Below, one piece after another: positions 1 through 8,638 of a DNA stretch of 64,000 nucleotides. The notes beneath the pieces are model-generated. The model saw only the letters and a program-made list of their open reading frames with translations. It did no database searches and was not told the origin of the DNA. Every line of letters begins with the position of its first letter. Position 1 is the stretch's first letter. The position numbers were made by a program, and so were the translations under genes. The stretch comes from Novosphingobium profundi (GTDB lineage: Bacteria; Pseudomonadota; Alphaproteobacteria; Sphingomonadales; Sphingomonadaceae), in assembly GCF_020524485.1 (NCBI RefSeq), contig NZ_JAIVLF010000001.1, positions 1,240,001-1,304,000 of the forward strand, read 5' to 3'.

Positions 1-1
1 C

Positions 2-103
2 GAGTATTTCCCGGGCGACAAGCCCGCGCGCTACTGCATCCGGGCCGACCTGGTGAAGCCCGATCTCCTTGTCGAGATCGCCTCGGTCGCGCACCTTGCC
101 TGA
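2..103 (+). CDS. rutC: RutC C-terminus (partial), Rid/YjgF-family aminoacrylate deaminase
   Basis: The frame starting at base 2 gives 33 residues ([14 protein letters not shown]... ending in ASVAHLA) before a TGA. This matches the C-terminal end of RutC, the Rid-family trimer that acts on 3-aminoacrylate (peracid) in the Rut pyrimidine-nitrogen pathway. The conserved Arg of the Rid active site lies in the CIR stretch. The 5' part is outside the window. The next gene, rutD, appears to overlap its stop, so the genes are probably co-transcribed. The short length limits certainty, but the rutD-rutA context makes the call secure. Confidence 0.8.
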   Translation, partial: EYFPGDKPARYCIRADLVKPDLLVEIASVAHLA

Positions 104-878
104 AACGGGTGGCCTCTGGTTCGAAGAGCATGGCAGTCCCGAGGCGCCGCCGCTGATCCTCTCGAGCGGTCTTGGCGGCAGCGGTGCCTACTGGGCTCCC
201 AACATTGCCGCGCTGGCGCAGGACCACCGCGTCATCACCTACGACCACCGCGGCACGGGGCGCAGCGACCGCAGGCCGCTTGCATCGCTCAGTGTCGAGG
301 ACATGGCGGACGACGTCATCGCCCTGATGGACGCGCTGGAGATCCCTAGCGCGCATTTCATCGGCCACGCGCTGGGCGGGGCGATCGGGATCGAAACCGC
401 GATCCGCACCGACCGGATCGGGCGGCTGGTGGTGGTCAACGGCTGGCGGACCCTGTCTGCCCATACCCGGCGCTGTTTCGCCGCACGGCTGGCCCTGCTG
501 CACGGCGCGGGCGTGGAGGCGTTTCTGGAGGCGCAGCCGCTGTTCCTCTATCCGCCGGACTGGATCGCCTCCCACGATGCCCAGTTGTCCGCCGAAGTGG
601 CCCACCATGCGGCAAGCTTTCCAGGCGTGGACGCCATGGTCCAGCGGATCGAAGCGGTGCAGGCCTACAGCCCCGATCCGGCGGGTCTTGCCGCGCTTTC
701 CAGTCTGCTGGTCATTGCCACGCGTGACGATTTTCTGGTGCCTTACGTCACCGCGCTCGATCTTGCCGGCTTCGTGCCGCACGCCAAGGTCGACAGCTTC
801 GCCTGGGGCGGCCACGCCTGCAACGTGACCGACGCCGCGCTCTTCAACCGCTACGTGCTCGATTATCTCAGGAGTTAG
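96..878 (+). CDS. rutD: RutD, alpha/beta-hydrolase-fold aminoacrylate hydrolase
   Basis: RutD (about 260 aa) speeds the hydrolysis of 3-aminoacrylate to malonic semialdehyde and ammonia in pyrimidine-ring degradation. It has the alpha/beta-hydrolase oxyanion segment ([12 protein letters not shown]), a nucleophile elbow reading GHALGG, with Ala at the usual Ser position as I recall for other RutD proteins, the family-typical HTRRCF and QPLFLYP stretches, and a C-terminal GGHACNVTD that carries the conserved His. The start is uncertain: I prefer the TTG at 96, which overlaps the rutC stop. A TTG at 69 is also in frame, and neither has a strong ribosome site. It ends 6 bases before rutA, so the three genes form one operon. 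Confidence 0.9.
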   Translation: MPETGGLWFEEHGSPEAPPLILSSGLGGSGAYWAPNIAALAQDHRVITYDHRGTGRSDRRPLASLSVEDMADDVIALMDALEIPSAHFIGHALGGAIGIETAIRTDRIGRLVVVNGWRTLSAHTRRCFAARLALLHGAGVEAFLEAQPLFLYPPDWIASHDAQLSAEVAHHAASFPGVDAMVQRIEAVQAYSPDPAGLAALSSLLVIATRDDFLVPYVTALDLAGFVPHAKVDSFAWGGHACNVTDAALFNRYVLDYLRS

Positions 879-884
879 CGCCCC

Positions 885-1955
885 ATGCAGGTCGGTGTCT
901 TCATCCCCATCAACAACAACGGCTGGCTGATTTCCGAGACGGCGCCCCAGTACAAGCCGAGCTTCGATCTCAACAAGGAGATTGCCCTCAAGGCCGAGGC
1001 GCACGGGCTCGATTTCCTGCTTTCGATGATCAAGCTGCGCGGTTTTGGCGGCAAGACCGAGTTCTGGGAATACGGGCTGGAAAGCTTCACGCTCATGGCC
1101 GGACTTGCCTCGGTGACCGAGAAGATCAAGCTCTACGCGACCGCGCCTACCTTGATCCTGCCGCCCGCCTTTGCCGCGCGCATGGGCGTCACCATCGATT
1201 CGATCAGCCACGGCCGTTTCGGGATGAACCTCGTCACCGGCTGGCAACCGCCCGAGTACACGCAGATGGGCCTGTGGCCGGGTGATGCGCACTTCAAGAA
1301 CCGTTACGACGTGCTCGACGAATACGCCCACGTGCTGCGCGACTTGTGGAACACCGGGCGCAGCGACTTCAAGGGCGACTATTACACCATGGAGGATTGC
1401 CTGGTGCGCCCGCAACCGGGGGCGGACATGAAGATCATCTGTGCCGGTTCTTCCGATGCAGGCCTCGCCTTTTCGGCGAAATGGGCGGACTACGCCTTTT
1501 GCCTTGGGAAAGGGGTGAACACGCCCACGGCCTTTGCCTTCAACAACGAGCGCCTTGCGAAGTTTACCGCCGAGACCGGCCGCGATGTCTCGATGTTCGT
1601 CCTCGTCATGGTGATCGCGGCCGAGACGGATGAAGAGGCCATGGCGAAATGGAAGCTCTACAATGACGGGGTCGATGTCGAGGCTATCTCCTGGCTCGCC
1701 GACCAGGGCGCAAAGGATACGGTCAACACCGACACCAACGTGCGCCAGCTTGCCGCGCCCGAGGGCGCAGTGAACATCAACATGGGCACCCTGGTGGGCA
1801 GCTACGAAAGCGTGGCGCGCATGCTCGACGAGATGAGCGAGGTGCCCGGAACGGGGGGCGTGCTTCTCACCTTCGATGACTTCCTTGCGGGCATCGATGA
1901 CTTTGGGGCGCGGATTCAACCGCTTATGAAAAGCCGTGCCGGAATCGCGGGATAA
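885..1955 (+). CDS. rutA: RutA, FMN-dependent pyrimidine (uracil) monooxygenase
   Basis: This 356 aa protein belongs to the bacterial luciferase-like flavin monooxygenases and closely matches RutA, which opens the uracil ring at N3 using FMNH2 and O2 and gives ureidoacrylate. The N-terminus ([17 protein letters not shown]), the substrate-pocket stretch [19 protein letters not shown] and the [17 protein letters not shown] segment are typical. It is slightly shorter than E. coli RutA. It needs a flavin reductase (RutF), not present here and presumably upstream. The gene follows rutD by 6 bases. The order C-D-A differs from E. coli rutABCDEFG. Ammonia released by the pathway links it to the nitrogen genes that follow. 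Confidence 0.95.
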   Translation: MQVGVFIPINNNGWLISETAPQYKPSFDLNKEIALKAEAHGLDFLLSMIKLRGFGGKTEFWEYGLESFTLMAGLASVTEKIKLYATAPTLILPPAFAARMGVTIDSISHGRFGMNLVTGWQPPEYTQMGLWPGDAHFKNRYDVLDEYAHVLRDLWNTGRSDFKGDYYTMEDCLVRPQPGADMKIICAGSSDAGLAFSAKWADYAFCLGKGVNTPTAFAFNNERLAKFTAETGRDVSMFVLVMVIAAETDEEAMAKWKLYNDGVDVEAISWLADQGAKDTVNTDTNVRQLAAPEGAVNINMGTLVGSYESVARMLDEMSEVPGTGGVLLTFDDFLAGIDDFGARIQPLMKSRAGIAG

Positions 1956-2035
1956 GGGCCAGGAGCCGATTAAAGGTTCGGAACCGGCCCAATTAGCCAT
2001 TGCATCGGGCCCATGGTGCAGTGCAGTAAAGTGGC

Positions 2036-2614
2036 ATGCGTATCGCGATTGTCGATGAGAGCGCCGCGCGCGCCTCCATCATTGAAGAAGGCCTGTCCGA
2101 GCTCGCCGATTGCGACCTTGTCGTGATCACCGAGCGGCGCGGCATGCTCGCGCGCATGGCTGAAATCGATCCCGATATCGTGCTGATGAACCTGGGAAAT
2201 CCCTCGCGCGACATGCTCGAGGAGTATTTCGCGGTGAGCCGCGCGCTGGCCCGCCCCATCGCCATGTTCGTGGACGAGGCGGACGATGAGGCCATCGTCG
2301 CCTCGGTCGAGGCCGGGGTCTCGTCCTACGTGGTCGATGGCCTTGCCGCGGGACGCATCCGGCCGATTCTCGATCTTGCGATCACGCGCTTCAACGCCTT
2401 TGCCCGGCTGCAGAGCGATCTGGCCGAAGCGCGCGGCAAGCTGGCCGAGCGCGAACTTGTCGACAAGGCCAAGCGCATCCTGATGCAGAGCAAGGGCCTG
2501 CCTGAACCCAAGGCCTATGCCGAACTGCGCAAGACCGCGATGGACCAGGGCAAGCGCATCGTTAACATTGCCGAAGCCGTCGTCACCGCCCACGAACTGA
2601 TGAGCGGGACATGA
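2036..2614 (+). CDS. nasT: NasT-like response regulator with ANTAR RNA-binding domain
   Basis: This 192 aa protein has an N-terminal receiver domain (about 1-120) and a C-terminal ANTAR domain (about 130-190, KAKRILMQSKGLPEPKAYAELRK). NasT binds leader RNA and prevents termination ahead of nitrate-assimilation genes; NasS holds it inactive without nitrate or nitrite. The acidic pair at residues 7-8 is present, but the phosphoacceptor position reads VLMNLGNP, with Asn52 instead of Asp. That fits control by NasS binding rather than phosphorylation. nasS follows after 30 bases. Likely targets are the leaders before nrtA and nirB. Confidence 0.9.
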   Translation: MRIAIVDESAARASIIEEGLSELADCDLVVITERRGMLARMAEIDPDIVLMNLGNPSRDMLEEYFAVSRALARPIAMFVDEADDEAIVASVEAGVSSYVVDGLAAGRIRPILDLAITRFNAFARLQSDLAEARGKLAERELVDKAKRILMQSKGLPEPKAYAELRKTAMDQGKRIVNIAEAVVTAHELMSGT

Positions 2615-2644
2615 TCGGCGGGGACCGACAAGAGGTGTCTTGAG

Positions 2645-3856
2645 GTGAATACGCAACTGACAATCGGCTTCCTGCCGCTGGTGGATGCCTGCCTGCCGAT
2701 CCTGGCGCTCGAGCATGGTTTTGCCGAGGACGAGGGGATTTCGCTCAGCCTGGTCAAGGACCTGAGCTGGGCGACCGTACTCGACCGTCTGCTCTACGGG
2801 CACAGCGATGCCGCGCACATGATCGCCCCTCTGGCCATTGCCGCAACATTGGGGCGCGGGCGTCCCGCACAGCCGCTGGCCGCGCCATTCGTGCTGGGTC
2901 TCAACGGCAATGCGATCACACTTGCCCCCAAGCTGGCGCAGCGTGTGCGCGGGGACGAGGAAGGGCTGGGCGATCCGGTCAAGGTGGGCGCGGCGCTGCG
3001 CGAGGTCGCGCTGGAGCGCGCGGCGGCGGGCAAGCCGCTGACTTTCGGCGTCGTCCATCGCTATTCCAGCCACAACTACATGCTGCGCTACTGGCTCGCC
3101 TCGTGCGGCATCCATGCGGACAAGGACGTCGACATCTCCACGGTGGCGCCGCCGTTCTGCGCCGAGGCGCTGGAACTTGGCGAGGTCGATGGCATTTGCG
3201 TCGGCGAACCCTGGAACAGCGTCGCGGTCGAAAAGGGCGTGGGCGAGATTGTCCTGTCCACTTCTCAGATCTGGCGGCGCGGGGTCGAAAAGGTGCTGGC
3301 CTTGCGCGAACCGGTGCTGGAGGAGAAACGGGAGGCGGTGCTGCGTCTCATCCGCGCCTTGTGTCGGGCGGCTGCGCATTTCGTGGACCCTATCAACTGG
3401 GAGCACAACGCCGCAATCCTGGCTCGGCCGGAGTATCTGGATGGTTCGCCCGAACTCATTCGCCGTGCCATTGCCGACCAGATCCTGATCGCGCGGGGCG
3501 GAGCGATGATCCACTACCCCGATTTCATGTTTCAGTACCGGGAAGCGGCGAACTTTCCCTGGGTCAGCCAGGCCGAGTGGCTCTATTCGCAGATGGTGCG
3601 CTGGGACGGGCAGACGTTTGATCGCGCGAGCGCCGACAAGGCGGCGCGCGTGTTCCGTCCCGACATCTATCGCGCTGCACTGCTGGGCACAAACGAGCCG
3701 CTTCCAGGGGCCAGTTCAAAGGTCGAAGGCAGCATCGTCACGCCCACTGTCGTGGGGACGCAGCAGGGCAACATGGTTCTGGAGTCCAACGCTTTTTTTG
3801 ACGGGAAGGTGTTTGATCCACAGCGTATCGAAGAATACCTGGCACAGCTCCCGTGA
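2645..3856 (+). CDS. nasS: NasS-like cytoplasmic nitrate/nitrite sensor (NrtA/CmpA family)
   Basis: This 403 aa protein has the NrtA/CmpA periplasmic-binding fold but no signal peptide or lipobox: it starts directly with MNTQLTIGFLPLVDACLP. That is the mark of NasS, the soluble sensor that binds nitrate/nitrite and then releases NasT. It shares blocks with NrtA downstream, for example SSHNYMLRYWLASCG against [15 protein letters not shown], and the CVGEPWN motif. The start is a GTG at 2645. It sits directly downstream of nasT. An alternative reading as a stray transporter subunit is less likely because a separate lipoprotein NrtA follows. Confidence 0.88.
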   Translation: MNTQLTIGFLPLVDACLPILALEHGFAEDEGISLSLVKDLSWATVLDRLLYGHSDAAHMIAPLAIAATLGRGRPAQPLAAPFVLGLNGNAITLAPKLAQRVRGDEEGLGDPVKVGAALREVALERAAAGKPLTFGVVHRYSSHNYMLRYWLASCGIHADKDVDISTVAPPFCAEALELGEVDGICVGEPWNSVAVEKGVGEIVLSTSQIWRRGVEKVLALREPVLEEKREAVLRLIRALCRAAAHFVDPINWEHNAAILARPEYLDGSPELIRRAIADQILIARGGAMIHYPDFMFQYREAANFPWVSQAEWLYSQMVRWDGQTFDRASADKAARVFRPDIYRAALLGTNEPLPGASSKVEGSIVTPTVVGTQQGNMVLESNAFFDGKVFDPQRIEEYLAQLP

Positions 3857-4079
3857 CAGGCAATTTCGATGTGCAGTGCAAAAAGAGCTTGCCGCTTGCT
3901 GTGCGAATCGCTTACTAAATTAAGCGAACAGTCCGGTGGGCTCCCAAGGATGGGTGCTTAGTATAGCTGGTCTGAACTTTCTTAAATTCGTGGCACCGTA
4001 GCCGCCTCGTCGTGGTCCTCTTGGGACTTTCGTCGTGGCGGTTTTTTGCGTTTGGGTTTTGGAATTGGGGGTTGGTTCG
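3857..4079 (+). promoter_or_regulatory. nrtA leader RNA, probable NasT antitermination target
   Basis: This 223 nt non-coding leader lies between nasS and nrtA. Bases 3877-3909 form block A (TGCAAAAAGAG, CTTGCCG, CTGTGCGAATC), nearly identical to 13108-13141 before nirB: 28 of 34 aligned columns match with one gap. Bases 3989-4006 form block B, 16 of 18 identical to 13219-13236. A perfect 6-bp stem occurs at 3909-3914/3921-3926 (CGCTTA/TAAGCG). A second stem at 3940-3945/3952-3957 closes a 6-nt loop AAGGAT, with A at position 1 and G at 4, the pattern described for ANTAR-protein targets. An intrinsic terminator ends the leader. NasT control is inference. Confidence 0.75.
4002..4047 (+). terminator. 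Intrinsic terminator inside the nrtA leader (attenuator)
   Basis: CCGCC at 4002-4006 pairs with GGCGG at 4037-4041, followed directly by six T (4042-4047). Inside, GTCC and GGAC pair around a short loop. It lies 33 bases before the nrtA ATG and downstream of the conserved leader blocks, so it would stop transcription before nrtA unless an antiterminator acts. The 5' strand overlaps the conserved block B. Confidence 0.8.
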
Positions 4080-5513
4080 ATGACGAAGTTTGGGCAGTCC
4101 GGTTTTTCGCGCCGTATGGTGGTGGGGGCACTTCTCGCCAGCGTGGCTCTGGCCGGATGCGGCGGCAGCAAGGACGAGACGGGCGCACAGCCGGGTGTCA
4201 CGGCCGCATCTGCGGGCGGCGCGGTGGAAAAGCCCGTGCTCAAGCTCGGCTTCATCAAGCTGACCGACATGGCGCCGCTCGCGATTGCCAAGGAAAAGGG
4301 CTTCTTTGCCGAGGAAGGGCTCAACGTCACGCTCGAGCCCCAGGCCAACTGGAAGGTCCTGCTCGACGGCGTGATCGGCGGCCAGCTTGACGGCGCGCAT
4401 ATGCTCGCCGGGCAGCCGCTTGCCGCGACCATTGGCTACGGCACCAAGGCCGATCTCATCGCGCCGCTCAGCCTTGATCTCAACGGCAACGCGATCACCG
4501 TCTCGAACAAGGTCTGGGACATGGTGAAGGGCGATCTGCAGCGCAGCGCGGATGGAAAGCCCGTCCACCCGATCTCGGCCTCGGTGCTGAAGCCTGTCGT
4601 CACCAGCTTCAAGCAGCAGGGCAAGCCCTTCAACATGGGCATGGTTTTCCCGGTTTCGACGCATAACTACGAATTGCGCTACTGGCTCGCGGCGGGCGGT
4701 CTCAACCCCGGTTTCTATACCCCTGGCGACATCAAGGGGACCACCTCGGCCGATGTCCAGCTTTCGGTGACGCCGCCCCCGCAGATGCCCGCAACGCTCG
4801 AGGCTGGCACCATCGAGGGCTACTGCGTGGGCGAGCCCTGGAACCAGGCTGCGGTGCAGAAGAAGATCGGCGTGCCGATCGTGACCGACGACCAGATCTG
4901 GCACAACAACCCGGAGAAGGTCTTCTCAATCCGCAAGGACTTCGCCGAAAAGTATCCCGGCACCACCTCGGCCATGCTGCGCGCGATCATCCGCGCCCAG
5001 GAGTGGCTCGATGCCGATGGCGGTGCAAACCGCAAGGAGGCGGTGAAGATCCTCTCGCAGCCCAACTACGTGGGCGCTGACGAGGCGGTGATCGCGGCCT
5101 CGATGACCGGCAAGTTCACCTATGAAGCGGACGACACGCGCGATGCGCCCGGCTTCAACATCTTCTTCGATAACTACGCGGGCTACCCCTATTACTCGGA
5201 CGCGATCTGGTACCTCACCCAGATGCGCCGGTGGGGCCAGATTCCCGCCGACCACGACGACCAGTGGTACTTCGACCAGGCCAAGGCGGTCTATCGTCCG
5301 GATCTCTACCTCGCCGCGGCCAATCAGCTCGTCGAGAAGGGCGCGATTTCCGCGGACGATGTACCCGAAACGGATGGGTTCCGGGGTGAGCAGGACGGCT
5401 TCATCGATGGTATCACCTACGATGGCAAGCAGCCCAACGCCTACCTCGCCAAGTTCAAGATCGGCCTCAAGAAGGGCCAGAAGGTGTCCGCTTCGGGTGT
5501 GACCGGAAGCTGA
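4080..5513 (+). CDS. nrtA: NrtA-type nitrate (or cyanate) ABC transporter lipoprotein
   Basis: This 477 aa substrate-binding protein of the NrtA/CmpA/CynA family captures nitrate, nitrite or a related anion in the periplasm for the NrtB/ATPase importer. The start is ATG 4080. A longer in-frame GTG at 4035 lies within the terminator hairpin and is rejected. The signal sequence ([18 protein letters not shown]) ends in a lipobox with Cys27. Family blocks include [24 protein letters not shown] and [16 protein letters not shown]. It heads the nrt operon behind an attenuator leader; nrtB follows after 30 bases. Cyanase downstream leaves cyanate open as an additional substrate. Confidence 0.92.
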   Translation: MTKFGQSGFSRRMVVGALLASVALAGCGGSKDETGAQPGVTAASAGGAVEKPVLKLGFIKLTDMAPLAIAKEKGFFAEEGLNVTLEPQANWKVLLDGVIGGQLDGAHMLAGQPLAATIGYGTKADLIAPLSLDLNGNAITVSNKVWDMVKGDLQRSADGKPVHPISASVLKPVVTSFKQQGKPFNMGMVFPVSTHNYELRYWLAAGGLNPGFYTPGDIKGTTSADVQLSVTPPPQMPATLEAGTIEGYCVGEPWNQAAVQKKIGVPIVTDDQIWHNNPEKVFSIRKDFAEKYPGTTSAMLRAIIRAQEWLDADGGANRKEAVKILSQPNYVGADEAVIAASMTGKFTYEADDTRDAPGFNIFFDNYAGYPYYSDAIWYLTQMRRWGQIPADHDDQWYFDQAKAVYRPDLYLAAANQLVEKGAISADDVPETDGFRGEQDGFIDGITYDGKQPNAYLAKFKIGLKKGQKVSASGVTGS

Positions 5514-5543
5514 TCGACAGCGCCCGCCTCTAGGAGAAGAACG

Positions 5544-6614
5544 ATGGCAACAGTCTATGCACCACGTGCGCCTCTCCCGGGGGCGAGCGCCGATAGCACG
5601 AGCAAGGAGGCTTTCATGGCCACGCAACCGTCCGTCCCGGCCGAGCCGGCCGCAGTCGCGCCTTCCGCGGCGCCCGAACCGAGCGCGGCGCAGCCCGGCA
5701 AGGTCCAGGCGTTCCTTGCCAAGAACACCAAGGTGATCCTGGCGCCGGTCATCGGTATCCTCGCCTTCCTGGGGCTGTGGGCCGCGCTGGCGCCGATGGT
5801 GGATACCTCGCTCGGCGCGCTGCCGGGACCGCTCGAAGTGGCCGAGCAGGGCGCTGCGCTCTACGGGGAGTGGCAGGCCTCGAACGAGGCGGCGGCGGAG
5901 TTCTACGCGGCGCAGGATGCGCGCATCGCCGCCGGAACGCAGGCCATGGCCTTTGATTACGCTGGCCCGCCGACCTTCCTCGACCAGGTCGTGACCTCGC
6001 TGGAGACGGTGGCGCTCGGCTTCATCCTCGCAACGGTCGTGGCCGTGCCGATTGGCCTTGCCGCCGGTCTCTCACCGCTCTTCAACGCCGCGATCAACCC
6101 GCTGATCCAGATCATGAAGCCGGTCAGCCCGCTCGCCTGGCTGCCCATCGTGACAATGGTCGTCTCGGCCACGGTCACGAGCGCGGACCCGATGCTGGCC
6201 AAGAGCTTCGTGATCTCGGCGGTGGTGGTGACGCTGTGCTCGCTGTGGCCCACGCTCATCAACACGGCCGTCGGCACCGCGTCGATCGACAAGGACCTCC
6301 TGAACGTGGGGCGCGTGCTCAAGCTCGGCACCTTTCAGAAGCTGACCAAGCTCGTCCTGCCGTCCTCGCTGCCCTACATTTTCACCGGCATGCGCCTCTC
6401 GCTGGGCGTGGGCTGGATGGTGCTGATCGCGGCGGAAATGCTCGCGCAGAACCCGGGGCTGGGCAAATTCGTCTGGGACGAATTCCAGAACGGGTCCAGC
6501 CAGTCGCTTGCCCGCATCATGTTCGCGGTGATCGTCATCGGCCTCATCGGCTTCCTGCTCGACCGCCTGATGATGACCCTCCAGAACCTCGTCAGCCGTA
6601 ACCACGCGGTCTGA
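5544..6614 (+). CDS. nrtB: NrtB-type ABC transporter permease
   Basis: This 356 aa inner-membrane permease (binding-protein-dependent, NrtB/SsuC class) has several hydrophobic helices from about residue 60 on. The cytoplasmic coupling loop (LLNVGRVLKLGTFQKLTKLVLPSSLPYIFTGMR, about 250-282) docks the ATPase. A Pro/Ala-rich cytoplasmic stretch precedes the first helix. Two in-frame starts each have a good ribosome site: ATG 5544 (TAGGAGAAGAACG) and ATG 5616 (AAGGAGGCTTTC), so a 332 aa form is equally possible. It lies between nrtA and the fused ATPase gene. Confidence 0.9.
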   Translation: MATVYAPRAPLPGASADSTSKEAFMATQPSVPAEPAAVAPSAAPEPSAAQPGKVQAFLAKNTKVILAPVIGILAFLGLWAALAPMVDTSLGALPGPLEVAEQGAALYGEWQASNEAAAEFYAAQDARIAAGTQAMAFDYAGPPTFLDQVVTSLETVALGFILATVVAVPIGLAAGLSPLFNAAINPLIQIMKPVSPLAWLPIVTMVVSATVTSADPMLAKSFVISAVVVTLCSLWPTLINTAVGTASIDKDLLNVGRVLKLGTFQKLTKLVLPSSLPYIFTGMRLSLGVGWMVLIAAEMLAQNPGLGKFVWDEFQNGSSQSLARIMFAVIVIGLIGFLLDRLMMTLQNLVSRNHAV

Positions 6615-6665
6615 TCGCGGCCCTTCGCGCCACACTTCCTGCACTTACCGTAAGGGACCAAAGAC

Positions 6666-8360
6666 ATGGGTACGATCCTCTCGCTCCAGGGTGTGACCAA
6701 GGCCTACACCGGCCAGACCGGCGATGTGACGCAGGTGCTCGACGGCATCGACCTCGATGTCGAGGAAGGCGAATTCATTGCCATCCTGGGCTTCTCGGGG
6801 GCGGGCAAGACGACGCTGATCTCCACCATCGCCGGGCTGGTCGAGCCCGATGCCGGGCAGATCCTCCTGCACGGTCGCCCGGTGGACGGGCCGGGCAAGG
6901 ACCGCGGGCTGGTGTTCCAGTCCTACTCGCTCTTCCCCTGGCTGACGGTGGAGAAGAACGTCGCGCTGGCGGTCGATGCGGTGCACAAGGATCGCTCGCG
7001 TGCCGAACGGGCGGCACTGGTGCGCCAGAAGGTCGAGCTCGTCGGGCTGGGCCACGCGATGGACCGCAAGCCCGGCCAGCTTTCGGGCGGCATGCGCCAG
7101 CGCGTTTCGGTCGCTAGGGCGCTGGCGATGGAGCCCGAGATCCTGCTCCTGGACGAGCCGCTCTCCGCGCTCGACGCGCTCACCCGCGCCAAGCTTCAGG
7201 ACGAGATCGAGCGTATCCGCAAGGAGGAGAAGCGCACCATCATCCTCGTCACCAACGACGTGGACGAGGCGCTGCTGCTGGCGGACCGGGTCGCGGTGCT
7301 CACGCCCGCACCTTCGGCCCACATTGGCAGGATTTTCACGGTCGACGTGCCGCGCCCGCGCGAGCGTGAGGCGGTGAACGACGATGCCCACTTCCAGTCG
7401 CTGCGGCGCGAGATCGTGGGCTATCTGGGGCACCTCAACGAAGCGGGATCGAGCGTGGGCGAGGCCAGCGTGGCCCTGCCCGAGGTGACGCCCATCGACC
7501 TTTTCGTGAAGAGCGAGCCGCAACTGCCCAAGGCCTATGTCGAGGCGGGGCAGTCGGCAGTCGAGCAGCGCTACCTGGAATTCTTCAAGCTCAACAAGGT
7601 CTACCCCACGCCCAAGGGGCCGCTGACCGTGGTCGAAGACTTCAACCTCCTGATGGAAAAGGGCGAATTCATCTCGCTCATCGGCCACTCGGGCTGCGGC
7701 AAGTCGACCGTGCTGACCATGGCAGCGGGCCTCAACGCGATCAGCAGTGGCGGCATCGTTCTCGACAACCGCGAGATTTCGGGGGCGGGGCCGGACAAGG
7801 CGGTGGTCTTCCAGGCGCCGAGCCTGATGCCCTGGCTCACCGCGCGCCAGAACGTCTCGCTGGGGGTCGAACGGGTCTATCCGCACGCCAGCAAGGCCGA
7901 GCGGGCGGACATCGTCGACTACTATCTGGAACGGGTGGGGCTGGGCGATGCCATGGACAAGATGGCCGCGGAAATGTCGAACGGGATGCGCCAGCGCGTG
8001 GGCATCGCACGCGCCTTTGCGCTCTCGCCGCGCCTGCTGCTGCTGGATGAACCCTTCGGCATGCTCGACAGCCTGACCCGCTGGGACCTGCAGGACGTGC
8101 TGGTCGAAACCTGGAACCGTACCAAGGTGACCGCGATCATGGTGACCCACGATGTCGACGAGGCGATCCTGCTCGCCGACCGGGTGGTGATGATGACCAA
8201 TGGACCTCGCGCGACCATCGGCAAAGTCTTGAAGGTGGACCTGCCGCGTCCACGCGACCGCAAGGCGCTGCTCGAGGACCCGAAGTTCTATCAGTATCGG
8301 CAGGAGGTTTTGCACTTCCTCGCCGAATACGACCACGGTCCGGCCTCCAAGGCGGCCTGA
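6666..8360 (+). CDS. nrtC: Tandem-ATPase nitrate ABC transporter subunit (NrtC/NrtD-like fusion)
   Basis: This 564 aa protein contains two complete ABC ATPase domains. The first (about 1-235) has Walker A GFSGAGKT, signature LSGGMRQRVS and Walker B LLLDEPLSALD. The second (about 305-545) has Walker A GHSGCGKS, a degenerate signature MSNGMRQRVG, and Walker B LLLDEPFGMLD. It energises the NrtA/NrtB importer. Cyanobacterial NrtC and NrtD are separate proteins, and NrtC carries a solute-binding domain instead of a second ATPase, so here both ATPases are on one chain. Start ATG 6666 follows nrtB by 51 bases. Confidence 0.92.
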   Translation: MGTILSLQGVTKAYTGQTGDVTQVLDGIDLDVEEGEFIAILGFSGAGKTTLISTIAGLVEPDAGQILLHGRPVDGPGKDRGLVFQSYSLFPWLTVEKNVALAVDAVHKDRSRAERAALVRQKVELVGLGHAMDRKPGQLSGGMRQRVSVARALAMEPEILLLDEPLSALDALTRAKLQDEIERIRKEEKRTIILVTNDVDEALLLADRVAVLTPAPSAHIGRIFTVDVPRPREREAVNDDAHFQSLRREIVGYLGHLNEAGSSVGEASVALPEVTPIDLFVKSEPQLPKAYVEAGQSAVEQRYLEFFKLNKVYPTPKGPLTVVEDFNLLMEKGEFISLIGHSGCGKSTVLTMAAGLNAISSGGIVLDNREISGAGPDKAVVFQAPSLMPWLTARQNVSLGVERVYPHASKAERADIVDYYLERVGLGDAMDKMAAEMSNGMRQRVGIARAFALSPRLLLLDEPFGMLDSLTRWDLQDVLVETWNRTKVTAIMVTHDVDEAILLADRVVMMTNGPRATIGKVLKVDLPRPRDRKALLEDPKFYQYRQEVLHFLAEYDHGPASKAA

Positions 8361-8366
8361 CCAAAC

Positions 8367-8385
8367 GGGCCGCACCGCGCGGCCC
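8367..8385. terminator. GC-rich hairpin after the nrt ATPase gene
   Basis: GGGCCGC (8367-8373) and GCGGCCC (8379-8385) form a perfect 7-bp stem with a 5-nt loop just after the ATPase stop. No T-run follows, so it may be a weak terminator or an RNA-processing/stabilising hairpin rather than a strong stop. Confidence 0.45.
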
Positions 8386-8475
8386 GGGAACCCTGTGTCC
8401 GGGGGAATGGTACGGACGAAGTTGTAGTCCTGCCCGAAAGGGGCGGGGCCCGGCGCGCGCTCATGAGGGGCGGGG

Positions 8476-8495
8476 GGCAGGCAAGGACGCCTGCC
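8476..8495. repeat. Perfect 7-bp inverted repeat upstream of the porin gene
   Basis: GGCAGGC (8476-8482) and GCCTGCC (8489-8495) flank 6 nt. It lies about 145 bases before the porin start, in a 278-nt intergenic stretch (8361-8638) that otherwise shows no gene. It could be an operator or part of the 5' leader. It does not resemble the leaders of nrtA or nirB. Confidence 0.4.
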
Positions 8496-8638
8496 ATCCG
8501 AAGCGCAGGAAACAGGCTGCGAAGGCGCGAAGAACGCCCGGCCTGGTGCGGCGGACAACGACGTCTGCCTTCGATCCAGTTTCTGGAAGCAAACGGCGTG
8601 CCCGCGTGGGGGTGGGGCGCCATCGGAGGTACACGACG

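Noticed and set aside
1970..3514. A 514-codon frame on the minus strand across nasT and nasS
   Set aside because: It is antisense to two recognised genes, has His/Gln/Asp/Arg-rich composition typical of the complement of high-GC coding DNA, and shows no family motif.
3841..4010. A sigma-54 promoter (TGGCAC near 3840 and 3991)
   Set aside because: TGGCAC occurs, but the -12 TTGC element is missing at the right distance in both places.
6645..8558. A 637-codon minus-strand frame over the ATPase gene
   Set aside because: It mirrors the two-ATPase gene and has no ribosome site or recognisable domain.
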